DNA from: LMUY01 sp964244655
GTDB lineage: Bacteria; Pseudomonadota; Alphaproteobacteria; Acetobacterales; Acetobacteraceae
Direction of reading: 5' to 3'
NCBI GenBank assembly: GCA_964244655.1
Contig: CAXTJU010000021.1
Coordinates: 1-46,510 of the forward strand
Length of the DNA stretch: 46,510 nucleotides
The translations under genes and the position numbers were made by a program. Each line of letters begins with the position of its first letter. Within the stretch, counting starts at the first letter, position 1. This document shows positions 34,817 through 43,347 of this stretch, piece by piece. The notes beneath the pieces are model-generated. The model ran no database searches. It was not told the origin of the DNA and saw nothing but the letters and a program-made list of their open reading frames with translations.

Positions 34817-34855
34817 GCGCGCGATGTGAAGCCGGCCCTCCCCTTCTTCAATCAG

Positions 34856-36172
34856 CTACAGGATGAACCGGCTCAAATCCCCGCGCGACGCCAGCGGGGC
34901 CACCTTCTCGTTCACGTAGGCCGCATCCACCGCCACCGTCTCGCCCCGGCGGTCGCTGGCGGTGAAGCTGATCTCCTCCAGCAGCTTCTCCAGCACCGTC
35001 GCCAGCCGCCGCGCGCCGATGTTCTCCACCCGGTCGTTGATGTCCGCCGCCAAATCCGCCAGCGCGTCCACCGCGTCGTCGTGGAAGTCGAGCGTGACCC
35101 CCTCCGTCCCCAGCAGCGCCACATACTGCTTCAACAGGCTGTGCTCCGGCTCCACCAGGATCTGCCGCAGGTCGGCGCGGGACAGCGGCGCCAGCTCCAC
35201 CCGGATCGGCAGCCGGCCCTGCAATTCCGGCAGCAGGTCGGACGGCTTGGCCAGGTGGAACGCGCCGGAGGCGATGAACAGGATGAAGTCGGTCTTCACC
35301 GGGCCGTACTTGGTGGTGACGGTGGTGCCCTCGATCAGCGGCAGCAGGTCCCGCTGCACGCCCTCGCGCGACACATCGCCGCCGCGGAAGCCGCCGTCGC
35401 TGCGGGCGCACACCTTGTCGATCTCGTCGAGGAACACGATGCCGTTCTGCTCGGCGTGCGCCACCGCGTCCTTGGTCACCTGCTCGGTGTCCAGCAGCTG
35501 CTCCGACTCGTCCTTGGTCAGCGCCACCCGCGCGTCCGCCACGCTCATGCGGCGGGACTTCTGCTGGCGGCCCATCATCCCCTTCATCATCTCGCCGAGG
35601 TTGATCATCTGACCCGGCGGCATGCCCGGGATGTCCAGGTTGCCCACCGGGGAGCTGCCGGTGTCGGCCACCTGCACCTCCACCTCCTTGTCCTCCAGCT
35701 CGCCCGCCCGCAGCATGCGGCGGAACTTGGCCCGCGTATCCCCGCCGGCGCCCTCGCCCACCAGCGCGGTGACGAGCTTGTCCTCCGCCTGCAACTCCGC
35801 CTTGGCCTGCACGCCCTTGCGGGAGGTTTCCTTCAGCATGGTGATGCTGACCTCCACCAGGTCCCGCACGATGCTGTCCACGTCGCGCCCGACGTAGCCG
35901 ACCTCGGTGAACTTGGTCGCCTCCACCTTCAGGAACGGCGCCTGCGCCAGCTTGGCCAGCCGGCGCGCGATCTCGGTCTTGCCGCAGCCGGTGGGGCCGA
36001 TCATCAGGATGTTCTTGGGCACCACCTCCTCGCGCATCGCCGGGTCCACGTGGGCGCGCCGCCAGCGGTTGCGCAGCGCGATGGCCACGGCGCGCTTGGC
36101 ATCGTTCTGGCCGACGATGAACCGGTCCAGCTCGCTGACGATCTCGCGCGGGGAGTAGGTGGGAACGTCCAT
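34856..36172 (-). CDS. hslU: HslU, ATPase subunit of the HslUV protease
   Basis: A 438-residue AAA+ unfoldase. Walker A is GPTGCGKT (residues 59-66) and Walker B is IVFLDEIDK. The I-domain is present (about 110-240), with the GMPPGQMINLGEMMKG stretch. The C-terminus ends DLSRFIL, the peptide that docks into HslV. It unfolds proteins for HslV. The start ATG overlaps the hslV stop by one base (TAATG). Confidence 0.97.
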   Translation of the reverse strand: MDVPTYSPREIVSELDRFIVGQNDAKRAVAIALRNRWRRAHVDPAMREEVVPKNILMIGPTGCGKTEIARRLAKLAQAPFLKVEATKFTEVGYVGRDVDSIVRDLVEVSITMLKETSRKGVQAKAELQAEDKLVTALVGEGAGGDTRAKFRRMLRAGELEDKEVEVQVADTGSSPVGNLDIPGMPPGQMINLGEMMKGMMGRQQKSRRMSVADARVALTKDESEQLLDTEQVTKDAVAHAEQNGIVFLDEIDKVCARSDGGFRGGDVSREGVQRDLLPLIEGTTVTTKYGPVKTDFILFIASGAFHLAKPSDLLPELQGRLPIRVELAPLSRADLRQILVEPEHSLLKQYVALLGTEGVTLDFHDDAVDALADLAADINDRVENIGARRLATVLEKLLEEISFTASDRRGETVAVDAAYVNEKVAPLASRGDLSRFIL

Positions 36173-36732
36173 TACAGGGTCTCGATGATGACGTTGGTGT
36201 TGGTATAGACGCAGATGTCGCTGGCGATCCGCATGGCCCGGCGGGCGATGTCCTCCGCGGACAGCCCATCGATCTCCATCAATGCCCGCGCCGCGGACAG
36301 CGCGTAGTTGCCGCCGGAGCCGATGGCGATCACCCCGTCATCCGGCTCCAGCACGTCGCCGTTGCCGGTCAGCGTGAAGGAGCGGTCGGCGTCCGCCACC
36401 GCCATCATCGCCTCCAGCCGGCGCAGGTAGCGGTCGGTGCGCCAATCCTTGGCGAGTTCCACGCAGGCGCGCTCCAACTGGTTGGGAAACCGCTCCAGCT
36501 TGGCCTCCAGCCGCTCCAGCAGCGTGAACGCGTCCGCCGTGGCGCCCGCGAACCCGGCGAGCACCCGGTCCCCCGCGCCGATGCGGCGGACCTTGCGCGC
36601 GTTGCCCTTGATGACGGTCTGCCCGAGCGTGACCTGGCCGTCCCCAGCCATGGCGACGTGCCCGTCGCGGCGCACGCACAGGATGGTGGTGCCGTGCCAG
36701 CCGACGGGGTCGTGGGGAGTGGTGTCTTGCAT
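36172..36732 (-). CDS. hslV: HslV, peptidase subunit of the HslUV protease
   Basis: A 186-residue N-terminal-nucleophile threonine peptidase. The catalytic Thr lies in WHGTTILCVRRDGH, preceded by a short extension, as in other alphaproteobacterial HslV. AMAGDGQVTLGQTVIKGNARK, GFAGATADAFTLLERLE and AIGSGGNYALSAARAL are conserved. ATG 36732 is preferred to an upstream in-frame start at 36771. First gene of an apparent hslV-hslU operon. Confidence 0.96.
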   Translation of the reverse strand: MQDTTPHDPVGWHGTTILCVRRDGHVAMAGDGQVTLGQTVIKGNARKVRRIGAGDRVLAGFAGATADAFTLLERLEAKLERFPNQLERACVELAKDWRTDRYLRRLEAMMAVADADRSFTLTGNGDVLEPDDGVIAIGSGGNYALSAARALMEIDGLSAEDIARRAMRIASDICVYTNTNVIIETL

Positions 36733-36797
36733 GATCCGCAAATGGCGAGGCGGGCGGGCATTCTCAAGCATCCCGTTCCGGACCCCACCTAACCTTG

Positions 36798-37259
36798 CTA
36801 AGCCGTCTTCGACTTGGATTTCGGTCGTCCGCCCAAGCGGCCATTGCGCGCGGAGGCTATCGCCTTGGCCGGGGACGTGGCGAGCCCGGCAAGGCGCGCC
36901 CCAGACCGTTTGATGGCCCGCGGCGATTGCTCCATGATCCGCGTCACCAGGCCGTCCACGCTGATGCGCAGGTCCAATTCCTCCACGACCAGGTATGCCC
37001 CGCCGTCCGAAGCCCGCAGTTCGCCAAGCTGCTTTGGCGACGCGCCTTGCAGCGCCGGGATGAAGCCGGGTTCAGCCCCAAAAACCCGCCCATCCGCCAG
37101 CTTCAGCATCACCGTGCCATGCTGGCCGTCGAACCAAGCCTCCCGCGCCTGATGCTCGCGGGAGGCGGCCTCTTCCTCCATGGCGGTCGCGCGGTCGAGC
37201 ACGTCCTGGGTGACCGGCTTGCGTCGCGGCAATGTCCAGCCTTCGTCGTCTTTCACCAT
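36798..37259 (-). CDS. DUF2442 domain protein with basic C-terminal tail
   Basis: A 153-residue protein. The N-terminal part is charged (KDDEGWTLPRRKPVTQDVLD). The DUF2442 domain follows: HGTVMLKLADGRVFGAEPGF, ASPKQLGELRASDGGAYLVV, EELDLRISVDGLV. The tail, AIASARNGRLGGRPKSKSKT, is basic and could touch DNA; that is inference. Its ATG overlaps the stop of the upstream DUF4160-like gene by 7 bases, as in paired DUF4160/DUF2442 modules. Function unknown; a toxin-antitoxin-like or regulatory role has no evidence here. Confidence 0.75.
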   Translation of the reverse strand: MVKDDEGWTLPRRKPVTQDVLDRATAMEEEAASREHQAREAWFDGQHGTVMLKLADGRVFGAEPGFIPALQGASPKQLGELRASDGGAYLVVEELDLRISVDGLVTRIMEQSPRAIKRSGARLAGLATSPAKAIASARNGRLGGRPKSKSKTA

Positions 37260-37703
37260 TCCTTCGCCTCCTCGATGTGCTGCCCGGCCGTCAGCGAAAG
37301 CGTTCGGCCATCGTCCAGAACCAGCGCAATCTTGCCTCTGCCCGGGTCGTAACCGGCCGACACGATGCCAACGGCTGCCTTGCCCGGCCTCAGCGCCACC
37401 TTGGCAGGCAATCCGTCGCCACCTTCGCTGCTTCGCATCTCGACGCGCCGGTTGACCAAGTTGATCTCGTACCGGCTCCCCTGCGCGTTCCACCAGCTCT
37501 CCCGGCAGGCGGGGGAGATGCGCCATGACCGCCTCCGCCACCCGGTCGAGCGTGGCATGTGTCGGCCTGCGTCCCCGCCGCTGGAACCGATACAGGCCGG
37601 TCACGTCAGACAGGAACGAGAAACGGAACCGCGCCACCCAGCCCTCCCCTGAGTGGACGGCATGGACGTGGGGCGGCGGGTGATCCTCGGCGGCGACGAA
37701 CAC
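37253..37703 (-). pseudogene. DUF4160/DUF2442-like two-domain gene with one frameshift
   Basis: From GTG 37703 the frame reads FVAAEDHPPPHVHAVHSGEG, then ARFRFSFLSDVTGLYRFQRR and ATLDRVAEAVMAHL, a DUF4160-like domain. At the run of five G (37511-37515, plus strand) the family frame shifts to PACRESWWNAQGSRYEINLV, ending with KIALVLDDGRTLSLTAGQHI. Removing one base of that run joins both into a protein of about 149 residues. The start is uncertain: an in-frame TGA lies 10 codons upstream. Damage may be real or a homopolymer error. Confidence 0.65.
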
Positions 37704-37877
37704 CTGGATGGCGTCGATCCAGAAAAGGGTTCAGCCATTCGTGGCAGTAACCCATCTGACAGGTTTCATCAACGCTTCTCCTGCCAAGCCGCTTCCTGTT
37801 CAACCTGCCGGAAGCGCGGTCCAAGGTCGGGTTGGCCTGCGTTGACAATCATGCCTGCTTGTCCGTCCACTACGGAC

Positions 37878-38081
37878 ATGAGCGATGCCACCCACCAGGT
37901 GCTGCGTGAGCAAGAAGCCCGTATCCGGCAATTGCAGAACGATGCGACGTTGAGAATGTTGGACAGCCTCAAGCGCGCGCAGCACATCCAGTGTGCCCCC
38001 TACACCCTGGTCCTGACCGGGGTCGGCGCGGCCGCAGCCCTGTTCGGTGCCGCCCTCGCCGTGTTGAAACTGGTGGGCTGA
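37878..38081 (+). CDS. Small membrane-anchored hypothetical protein
   Basis: A 67-residue protein, not recognised as a named family. Residues 1-38 form a charged, probably coiled helix (HQVLREQEARIRQLQNDATL). Residues 42-65 form one hydrophobic segment (YTLVLTGVGAAAALFGAALA). It is separated by 2 bases from the HTH gene that follows, suggesting they work as a pair. The 174-base gap before it (37704-37877) shows nothing. Confidence 0.55.
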   Translation: MSDATHQVLREQEARIRQLQNDATLRMLDSLKRAQHIQCAPYTLVLTGVGAAAALFGAALAVLKLVG

Positions 38082-38083
38082 CG

Positions 38084-38326
38084 GTGGACGAAGCGGACAG
38101 ACCCCTCGCTGGACTGCGCGAGACACTGGCGATTCTGCGCTGGTCGCAAGGAGGCCTGGCAGAGGCGCTGGGATATGACGACCGCATCGTGCGGCGCCGG
38201 GCATCAGGCGATGCCGCGATGCCTGCGGATGTCGCGCCACGGCTTTCGAGATTGGCCAAAGTGCATGGGGCCAATCCGCCCCCGCAGACGTGGCCAACCC
38301 GGCGCTTGGCCGCAATGGCGGACTGA
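38084..38326 (+). CDS. Small helix-turn-helix protein
   Basis: An 80-residue protein with GTG start. LRETLAILRWSQGGLAEALG, then YDDRIVRRRASGDAAMPADV is an XRE/Cro-like helix-turn-helix. The usual recognition-helix W (VRRWASG) is replaced by Arg. The rest (LSRLAKVHGANPPPQTWP) is short. Proteins of this form are common in Acetobacteraceae (from memory). It starts 2 bases after the small membrane protein. Confidence 0.65.
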   Translation: MDEADRPLAGLRETLAILRWSQGGLAEALGYDDRIVRRRASGDAAMPADVAPRLSRLAKVHGANPPPQTWPTRRLAAMAD

Positions 38327-38357
38327 GTGAGACTAAAACAAGATATCAGACAGGCTC

Positions 38358-39245
38358 ATGTCAAACATGCATAGTCCGAAAACCCTCGTTACAGGCGCAA
38401 CGGGCCAAGTAGGCCGCAAGACGATAGACCACCTTTCGGGGCAGGAGGTCGAAATCGTCGCTGCCGTGCGCACGGCAGCCAAGGCCAGCTATTTCGTGGA
38501 GAAGGGCATCCCCACGGTCATCCTGGACCTCGACGATGAAAGCACTCACCTGCCCGCCCTGGCAGGCGTCGAACGCCTGTTCGTCGTCACGGGCTACACG
38601 GTGGACATGCTGCGGCAAAGCAAGGCCTTGCTGGACAACGCCAAGAAGGCCGGCGTGCGGCACGTCGTCCATCTCGGCGCCTGCGGGCGGGACGACACGA
38701 CCGTCGCGCATTGGGCGTGGCACCAGCTCGTGGAGCGTTACATCGAGTGGTGCGGGTTCTCCTACACGCATTTGCGTCCGGAAACCTTCATGCAAAACCT
38801 GCTCAGCTATGGCGGACAACGTGCGATCAACGATGGGGTCATCACCGCCTTCGTCGCTGGCGCGCGCCTGAGCTGGGTCGATGTGGACGATGTGGCGCAG
38901 GTCGCCGCCGCGGCCCTGGCGCACCCGGACTTGCACGGCGGCAAGACATGCCGGCTCGGCTACGACGCCGTCACCTATGACGAGATCGCGAAACTGATGA
39001 CCTCGATCGTCGGCAAGCCCTTCCGCTACGAGGCCCTCTCCCCCGAGGTGTTCCTGCAATCCATGGTCGATGCAGGCGCCGAGATGGCCTACATGGGCTG
39101 CGTGTACGATCACTGGAAGCGCTATGCGGCAGGGACCATCCCAGGCGCTGACGACACGTTCGACAACTTCCCGGAAATCACCGGCCGCCGCCCCACCAAC
39201 TGGGCTGGCTTCATCGAGAAGCACAAAGCTGAGCTGATCTACTGA
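38358..39245 (+). CDS. NmrA-like NAD(P)-binding reductase
   Basis: A 295-residue atypical SDR. The Rossmann motif TLVTGATGQVGRKTIDHL lies at the N-terminus. LEKG-like, FVVTGYTVDMLRQSKALLDN and HLGACG follow, and LRPETFMQNLLSY is the segment conserved in NmrA/QorB-type proteins. The usual YxxxK is absent, as expected for redox-sensing or non-catalytic NmrA proteins or quinone reductase-like members. A second in-frame ATG lies at 38367. It is probably a stand-alone gene. Confidence 0.92.
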   Translation: MSNMHSPKTLVTGATGQVGRKTIDHLSGQEVEIVAAVRTAAKASYFVEKGIPTVILDLDDESTHLPALAGVERLFVVTGYTVDMLRQSKALLDNAKKAGVRHVVHLGACGRDDTTVAHWAWHQLVERYIEWCGFSYTHLRPETFMQNLLSYGGQRAINDGVITAFVAGARLSWVDVDDVAQVAAAALAHPDLHGGKTCRLGYDAVTYDEIAKLMTSIVGKPFRYEALSPEVFLQSMVDAGAEMAYMGCVYDHWKRYAAGTIPGADDTFDNFPEITGRRPTNWAGFIEKHKAELIY

Positions 39246-39411
39246 GCACGACCCGGTTTGCTCGCTTCCAGCTTGACAGCCCACGCCCCCATCCAGTCAC
39301 ACTGTGGCAGTCAACGAAGGCAAGAAGACGCTGCGGAGCTTGACCAGCCCCACCGCCTCGCCCACTGCTCCCCGCACCCCGGGATCTCCCCGGCGGAGCA
39401 CGGACGCCGCC

Positions 39412-40767
39412 ATGCCTGACCCCAAGCGCCTCCACGTCATCACCTGGGGCTGCCAGATGAACGTGTACGACAGCGCCCGCATGGCCGACACCCTGGCTCC
39501 GCTCGGCTACGCCCCGGCTCACGGCCCTGACGACGCCGACATGGTCATCCTCAACACCTGCCACATCCGCGAGCGCGCGGCGGAAAAGGTGTTCTCCGAG
39601 CTCGGCAAGCTGCGCGTCATCAAGGAAGCCCGCGCCGCCGCGGGCCAGCGCACCGTGCTGGCCGTCGCCGGGTGCGTGGCGCAGGCGGAGGGGGATGCGC
39701 TGCTGCGGCGGGCGCCGTTCGTCGATATCGTCATGGGGCCGCAAACCTACCACCGCCTGCCCGAGATGGTCGCCCGCGCCAGCCGCGCTGCCGGCGCGGT
39801 GATCGACGTGGACTTCGCCACTGTGGAGAAGTTCGACGCGTTGCCGGAGCAGGCGGCGAGCCAGGGGCTGACCGCCTTCCTGACCGTGCAGGAGGGCTGC
39901 GACAAGTTCTGCTCGTTCTGCGTCGTGCCCTACACCCGCGGCGCCGAGATGAGCCGGCCCCCTGGCGCCGTGCTGGCCGAAGCCCAGCGCATGGTGGCGG
40001 GCGGCACGCGCGAGATCACCCTGCTCGGCCAGAACGTCAACGCCTGGGCCGCCCCCGGCCCGGACGGCGCGCGCTGGGGCCTGGCGGACCTCATCAAGGC
40101 ATTGGCCGCCATCCCCGGCCTGCTGCGCCTGCGCTACACCACCAGCCACCCGCGCGACATGGACCCGGCGCTGATCGCCGCCCACCGCGACGTGCCGCAG
40201 CTCATGCCGTTCCTGCACCTGCCCGTGCAGTCCGGCTCGGACCGCATGCTCGCCGCCATGAACCGCCGCCACACCGCAGACGAGTACCGCCGCCTGGTGG
40301 ACCGCCTGCGCCAGGCGCGGCCGGACCTCGCTTTGTCCTCGGACTTCATCGTCGGCCACCCCGGCGAGACGGACGCCGACCACGCCGCCACCATGGCCCT
40401 GGTGCGCGACGTGGGATTCGCCCAGGCCTTCTCGTTCAAGTACTCCGCCCGCCCCGGCACCCCGGCGGCGGGCGCGCTGGGCCAGGTGGCGGAGGCGGTG
40501 AAGGACGCCCGGTTGCAGGAACTCCAGGCGGCGCTGCGCGGCAGCCAGGCCGCCTACAACGCCGGCAGCGCCGGGCGCGAGGTCACGGTGCTGGTCACCG
40601 GCCCCGGCCGCCGCCCCGGGCAGCTCGGCGGGCGCACCCCCGCCTTGCAGCCCGTGCACTTTCCCGGGCCTTTATCTCTGGTGGGCGGGGAGGCCCGGGT
40701 GACGATCGTTGCCACGACCCCCACATCGCTGTCTGGAACCCTGGTAGAGGAGTACGCCTGCGCTTGA
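39412..40767 (+). CDS. miaB: MiaB, tRNA-2-methylthio-N6-dimethylallyladenosine synthase
   Basis: A 451-residue radical-SAM methylthiotransferase that adds ms2 to i6A37 of tRNAs. Three N-terminal cluster Cys are in GCQMNVYDS, NTCHIRE and VAGCVAQ. The radical-SAM motif CDKFCSFC is followed by VVPYTRGAEMSR. A TRAM-like C-terminus follows. ATG 39412 is preferred over an upstream GTG (39304), which would add a non-conserved Thr/Pro/Ser-rich leader. First gene of miaB-phoH-ybeY-corC. Confidence 0.96.
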   Translation: MPDPKRLHVITWGCQMNVYDSARMADTLAPLGYAPAHGPDDADMVILNTCHIRERAAEKVFSELGKLRVIKEARAAAGQRTVLAVAGCVAQAEGDALLRRAPFVDIVMGPQTYHRLPEMVARASRAAGAVIDVDFATVEKFDALPEQAASQGLTAFLTVQEGCDKFCSFCVVPYTRGAEMSRPPGAVLAEAQRMVAGGTREITLLGQNVNAWAAPGPDGARWGLADLIKALAAIPGLLRLRYTTSHPRDMDPALIAAHRDVPQLMPFLHLPVQSGSDRMLAAMNRRHTADEYRRLVDRLRQARPDLALSSDFIVGHPGETDADHAATMALVRDVGFAQAFSFKYSARPGTPAAGALGQVAEAVKDARLQELQAALRGSQAAYNAGSAGREVTVLVTGPGRRPGQLGGRTPALQPVHFPGPLSLVGGEARVTIVATTPTSLSGTLVEEYACA

Positions 40768-40796
40768 CACACCCTGTTCCGGCCCTCGCCGCGACG

Positions 40797-41805
<1,009 letters not shown>

Positions 41806-41822
<17 letters not shown>

Positions 41823-42258
41823 CTGGAGTCCCGGCGCCCCTTCCGGGGGCGGCGGGACTCCCATCCTGGTCGCCGACCCGGCGTGGCGGCGCATGGTCCC
41901 CCGGGTCGAGCGGCTCGCCGCCCGGGCGGCGGCGGCGGCTGGCGGCGTCAACACCGTGGTGCTCGCCTCGGACGGGGCGGTGCGGCGGCTGAACGCCCGC
42001 CACCGCGGCCGCAACAAGCCGACCAACGTGCTGACCTTCGACGGCGGCGACGTGGTGCTCGCCGCCGGCGTGGTGCGACGGGAGGCGCGCGCCGCCGGCC
42101 GCCGGGTCTCGCACGTGCTGGCCCATCTGGTGGTGCACGGCGCGCTGCACCTGCGCGGGCACGATCACGGGGGGGCCGGGGAGGCGCGGCGGATGGAGCT
42201 GCGCGAGGCGCTGATCCTGCACCGGCTGCGCGTGCCCAACCCGTGGCGGCGCGCGTGA
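41806..42258 (+). CDS. ybeY: YbeY, endoribonuclease for rRNA maturation
   Basis: A 150-residue metallo-endoribonuclease of 16S rRNA maturation and ribosome quality control. The zinc site is His111, His115 and His121 in VVHGALHLRGHDH (HxxxHxxxxxH). LNARHRGRNKPTNVLTFDGG is conserved. The first 18 residues are Ser/Pro/Gly-rich and are encoded by a strong stem-loop (41825-41861). It begins inside the phoH 3' end, and its stop overlaps the GTG start of corC (GTGA). Confidence 0.93.
41825..41861 (+). promoter_or_regulatory. Strong stem-loop in the first codons of ybeY
   Basis: GGAGTCCCGGCGCCCC (41825-41840) pairs with the segment 41845-41861 over about 16 bases with one mismatch, closing a short loop. 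It begins 19 bases after the ybeY ATG and 3 bases after the phoH stop. It could act as an intercistronic attenuator or set the rate of ybeY translation. Confidence 0.55.
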
Positions 42259-43133
42259 GCGACAAGCTCCCCTTCCTGCACCGCCTCCGCCAAAGGCTGC
42301 GCCGCAGCCCGGAGCCCAGCGTGCGCGACAGCATCGCCGTGCTGGTGCAGGAGGCCGCCGACGCCGTGCAGGAGCCCGGCGTGGCGCCCGAGCTGGACCG
42401 GCAGGAGCGCGCCCTGATCGCCAACGTGCTGCGACTGCGCGGCACCACGGCGGACGACGTGATGATCCCCCGCGCCGACATCGTGGCCATCTCGGTCGAT
42501 GCGAGCTTCGACCAGGTGCTGGAGCAGCTCAGGCGCGAAGGCCACTCCCGCATGCCGGTGTTCCGCGAGCAGCTGGACGAGATCGTGGGCATGGTCCACG
42601 TCAAGGACGTGTTCGGCCATACCGGCCGGCCGGAGGCGTTCGACCTGGGCGCCATCGTGCGCGCGCCGCTGATGGTGGCGCCGCAGGTGCCGGTGCTGGA
42701 CCTGCTGCTGCAGATGCGCCAGGCCCGCATCCACTTGGCGCTGGTGGTGGACGAGTACGGCGGCATCGACGGCCTGGTGACGATCGAGGACCTGGTCGAG
42801 ACCATCACCGGCGACATCGCGGACGAGCACGACGAGGAGGACACCCCTCTCATCACCGAGCGCGCCGACGGCACGCTGGACTTGGACGCCCGGCTGCCGG
42901 TGGAGGCGTTCGAGGCCCGCGTCGGCCCCGTGCTGTCGGACGCGGAGCGGGACGCCGACATCGACACCATGGGCGGGCTGGTCTTCACCGTGGCCGGCCG
43001 GGTGCCGGGGCGCGGCGAGGTGGTCACCCATCCCTCCGGGGTGGAGTTCCGCGTGCTGGACGCCGACCCCCGCCGCATCCGCCGCATGCGGGTGCGGCTG
43101 CCCGCGGCAGCGATGGCGGATGCGGCCGAGTAG
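42255..43133 (+). CDS. CorC/TlyC family CBS-domain protein
   Basis: A 292-residue protein. Two CBS domains (VMIPRADIVAISVDASFDQV, then MVHVKDVFG; LQMRQARIHLALVVDEYGGI, then TIEDLVETITGDI) precede a CorC_HlyC transporter-associated domain (VEAFEARVG, MGGLVFTVAGRVPGRGEVV). It is a soluble member implicated in magnesium/cobalt homeostasis or in magnesium-dependent ribosome quality control beside YbeY. It starts with GTG coupled to the ybeY stop. Last gene of the miaB-phoH-ybeY-corC unit. Confidence 0.93.
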   Translation: MSDKLPFLHRLRQRLRRSPEPSVRDSIAVLVQEAADAVQEPGVAPELDRQERALIANVLRLRGTTADDVMIPRADIVAISVDASFDQVLEQLRREGHSRMPVFREQLDEIVGMVHVKDVFGHTGRPEAFDLGAIVRAPLMVAPQVPVLDLLLQMRQARIHLALVVDEYGGIDGLVTIEDLVETITGDIADEHDEEDTPLITERADGTLDLDARLPVEAFEARVGPVLSDAERDADIDTMGGLVFTVAGRVPGRGEVVTHPSGVEFRVLDADPRRIRRMRVRLPAAAMADAAE

Positions 43134-43205
43134 TCTTTCCAAGGCTTGGCTAGAAAATAGGCTGAAAAGGCAAACTCAGGCGCATTTGTAAGCAACGTGT
43201 GTCCA

Positions 43206-43290
43206 GTTGCGTGAAATTGTCGTAGCAACAGGCTTTTCCTGCGGCAACTCTTCATGGCATGTCGGTGCTGCCGCGCAGCATTGCCCGACA
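43206..43290 (+). promoter_or_regulatory. Structured leader upstream of the nitrate/nitrite transporter gene
   Basis: The 214 bases before the transporter ATG (43134-43347) hold several possible hairpins. GTTGC/GCAAC lies at 43206-43229. CAGG/CCTG around CTTTT lies at 43229-43241. TGTCGG-T-GCTGC with GCAGC-ATTGC-CCGACA spans 43260-43290. Nitrate assimilation leaders in other bacteria are read by NasT/NasR-type antiterminators; whether these hairpins are such a target is not shown. Confidence 0.35.
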
Positions 43291-43347
43291 ACGATGCGAC
43301 GGCGCCTGCAACCAGCCGCTTGCGTCGGCGCGTCGGAGTTCCTGTCC

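Noticed and set aside
37653..37877. N-terminal extension of the small membrane protein to 142 residues
   Set aside because: The extra part reads antisense through the DUF4160-like gene and has random-looking composition; ATG 37878 gives a compact protein.
39304..39411. Longer MiaB start at GTG 39304
   Set aside because: The added 36 residues are Thr/Pro/Ser-rich and not part of the family; ATG 39412 directly precedes the conserved start.
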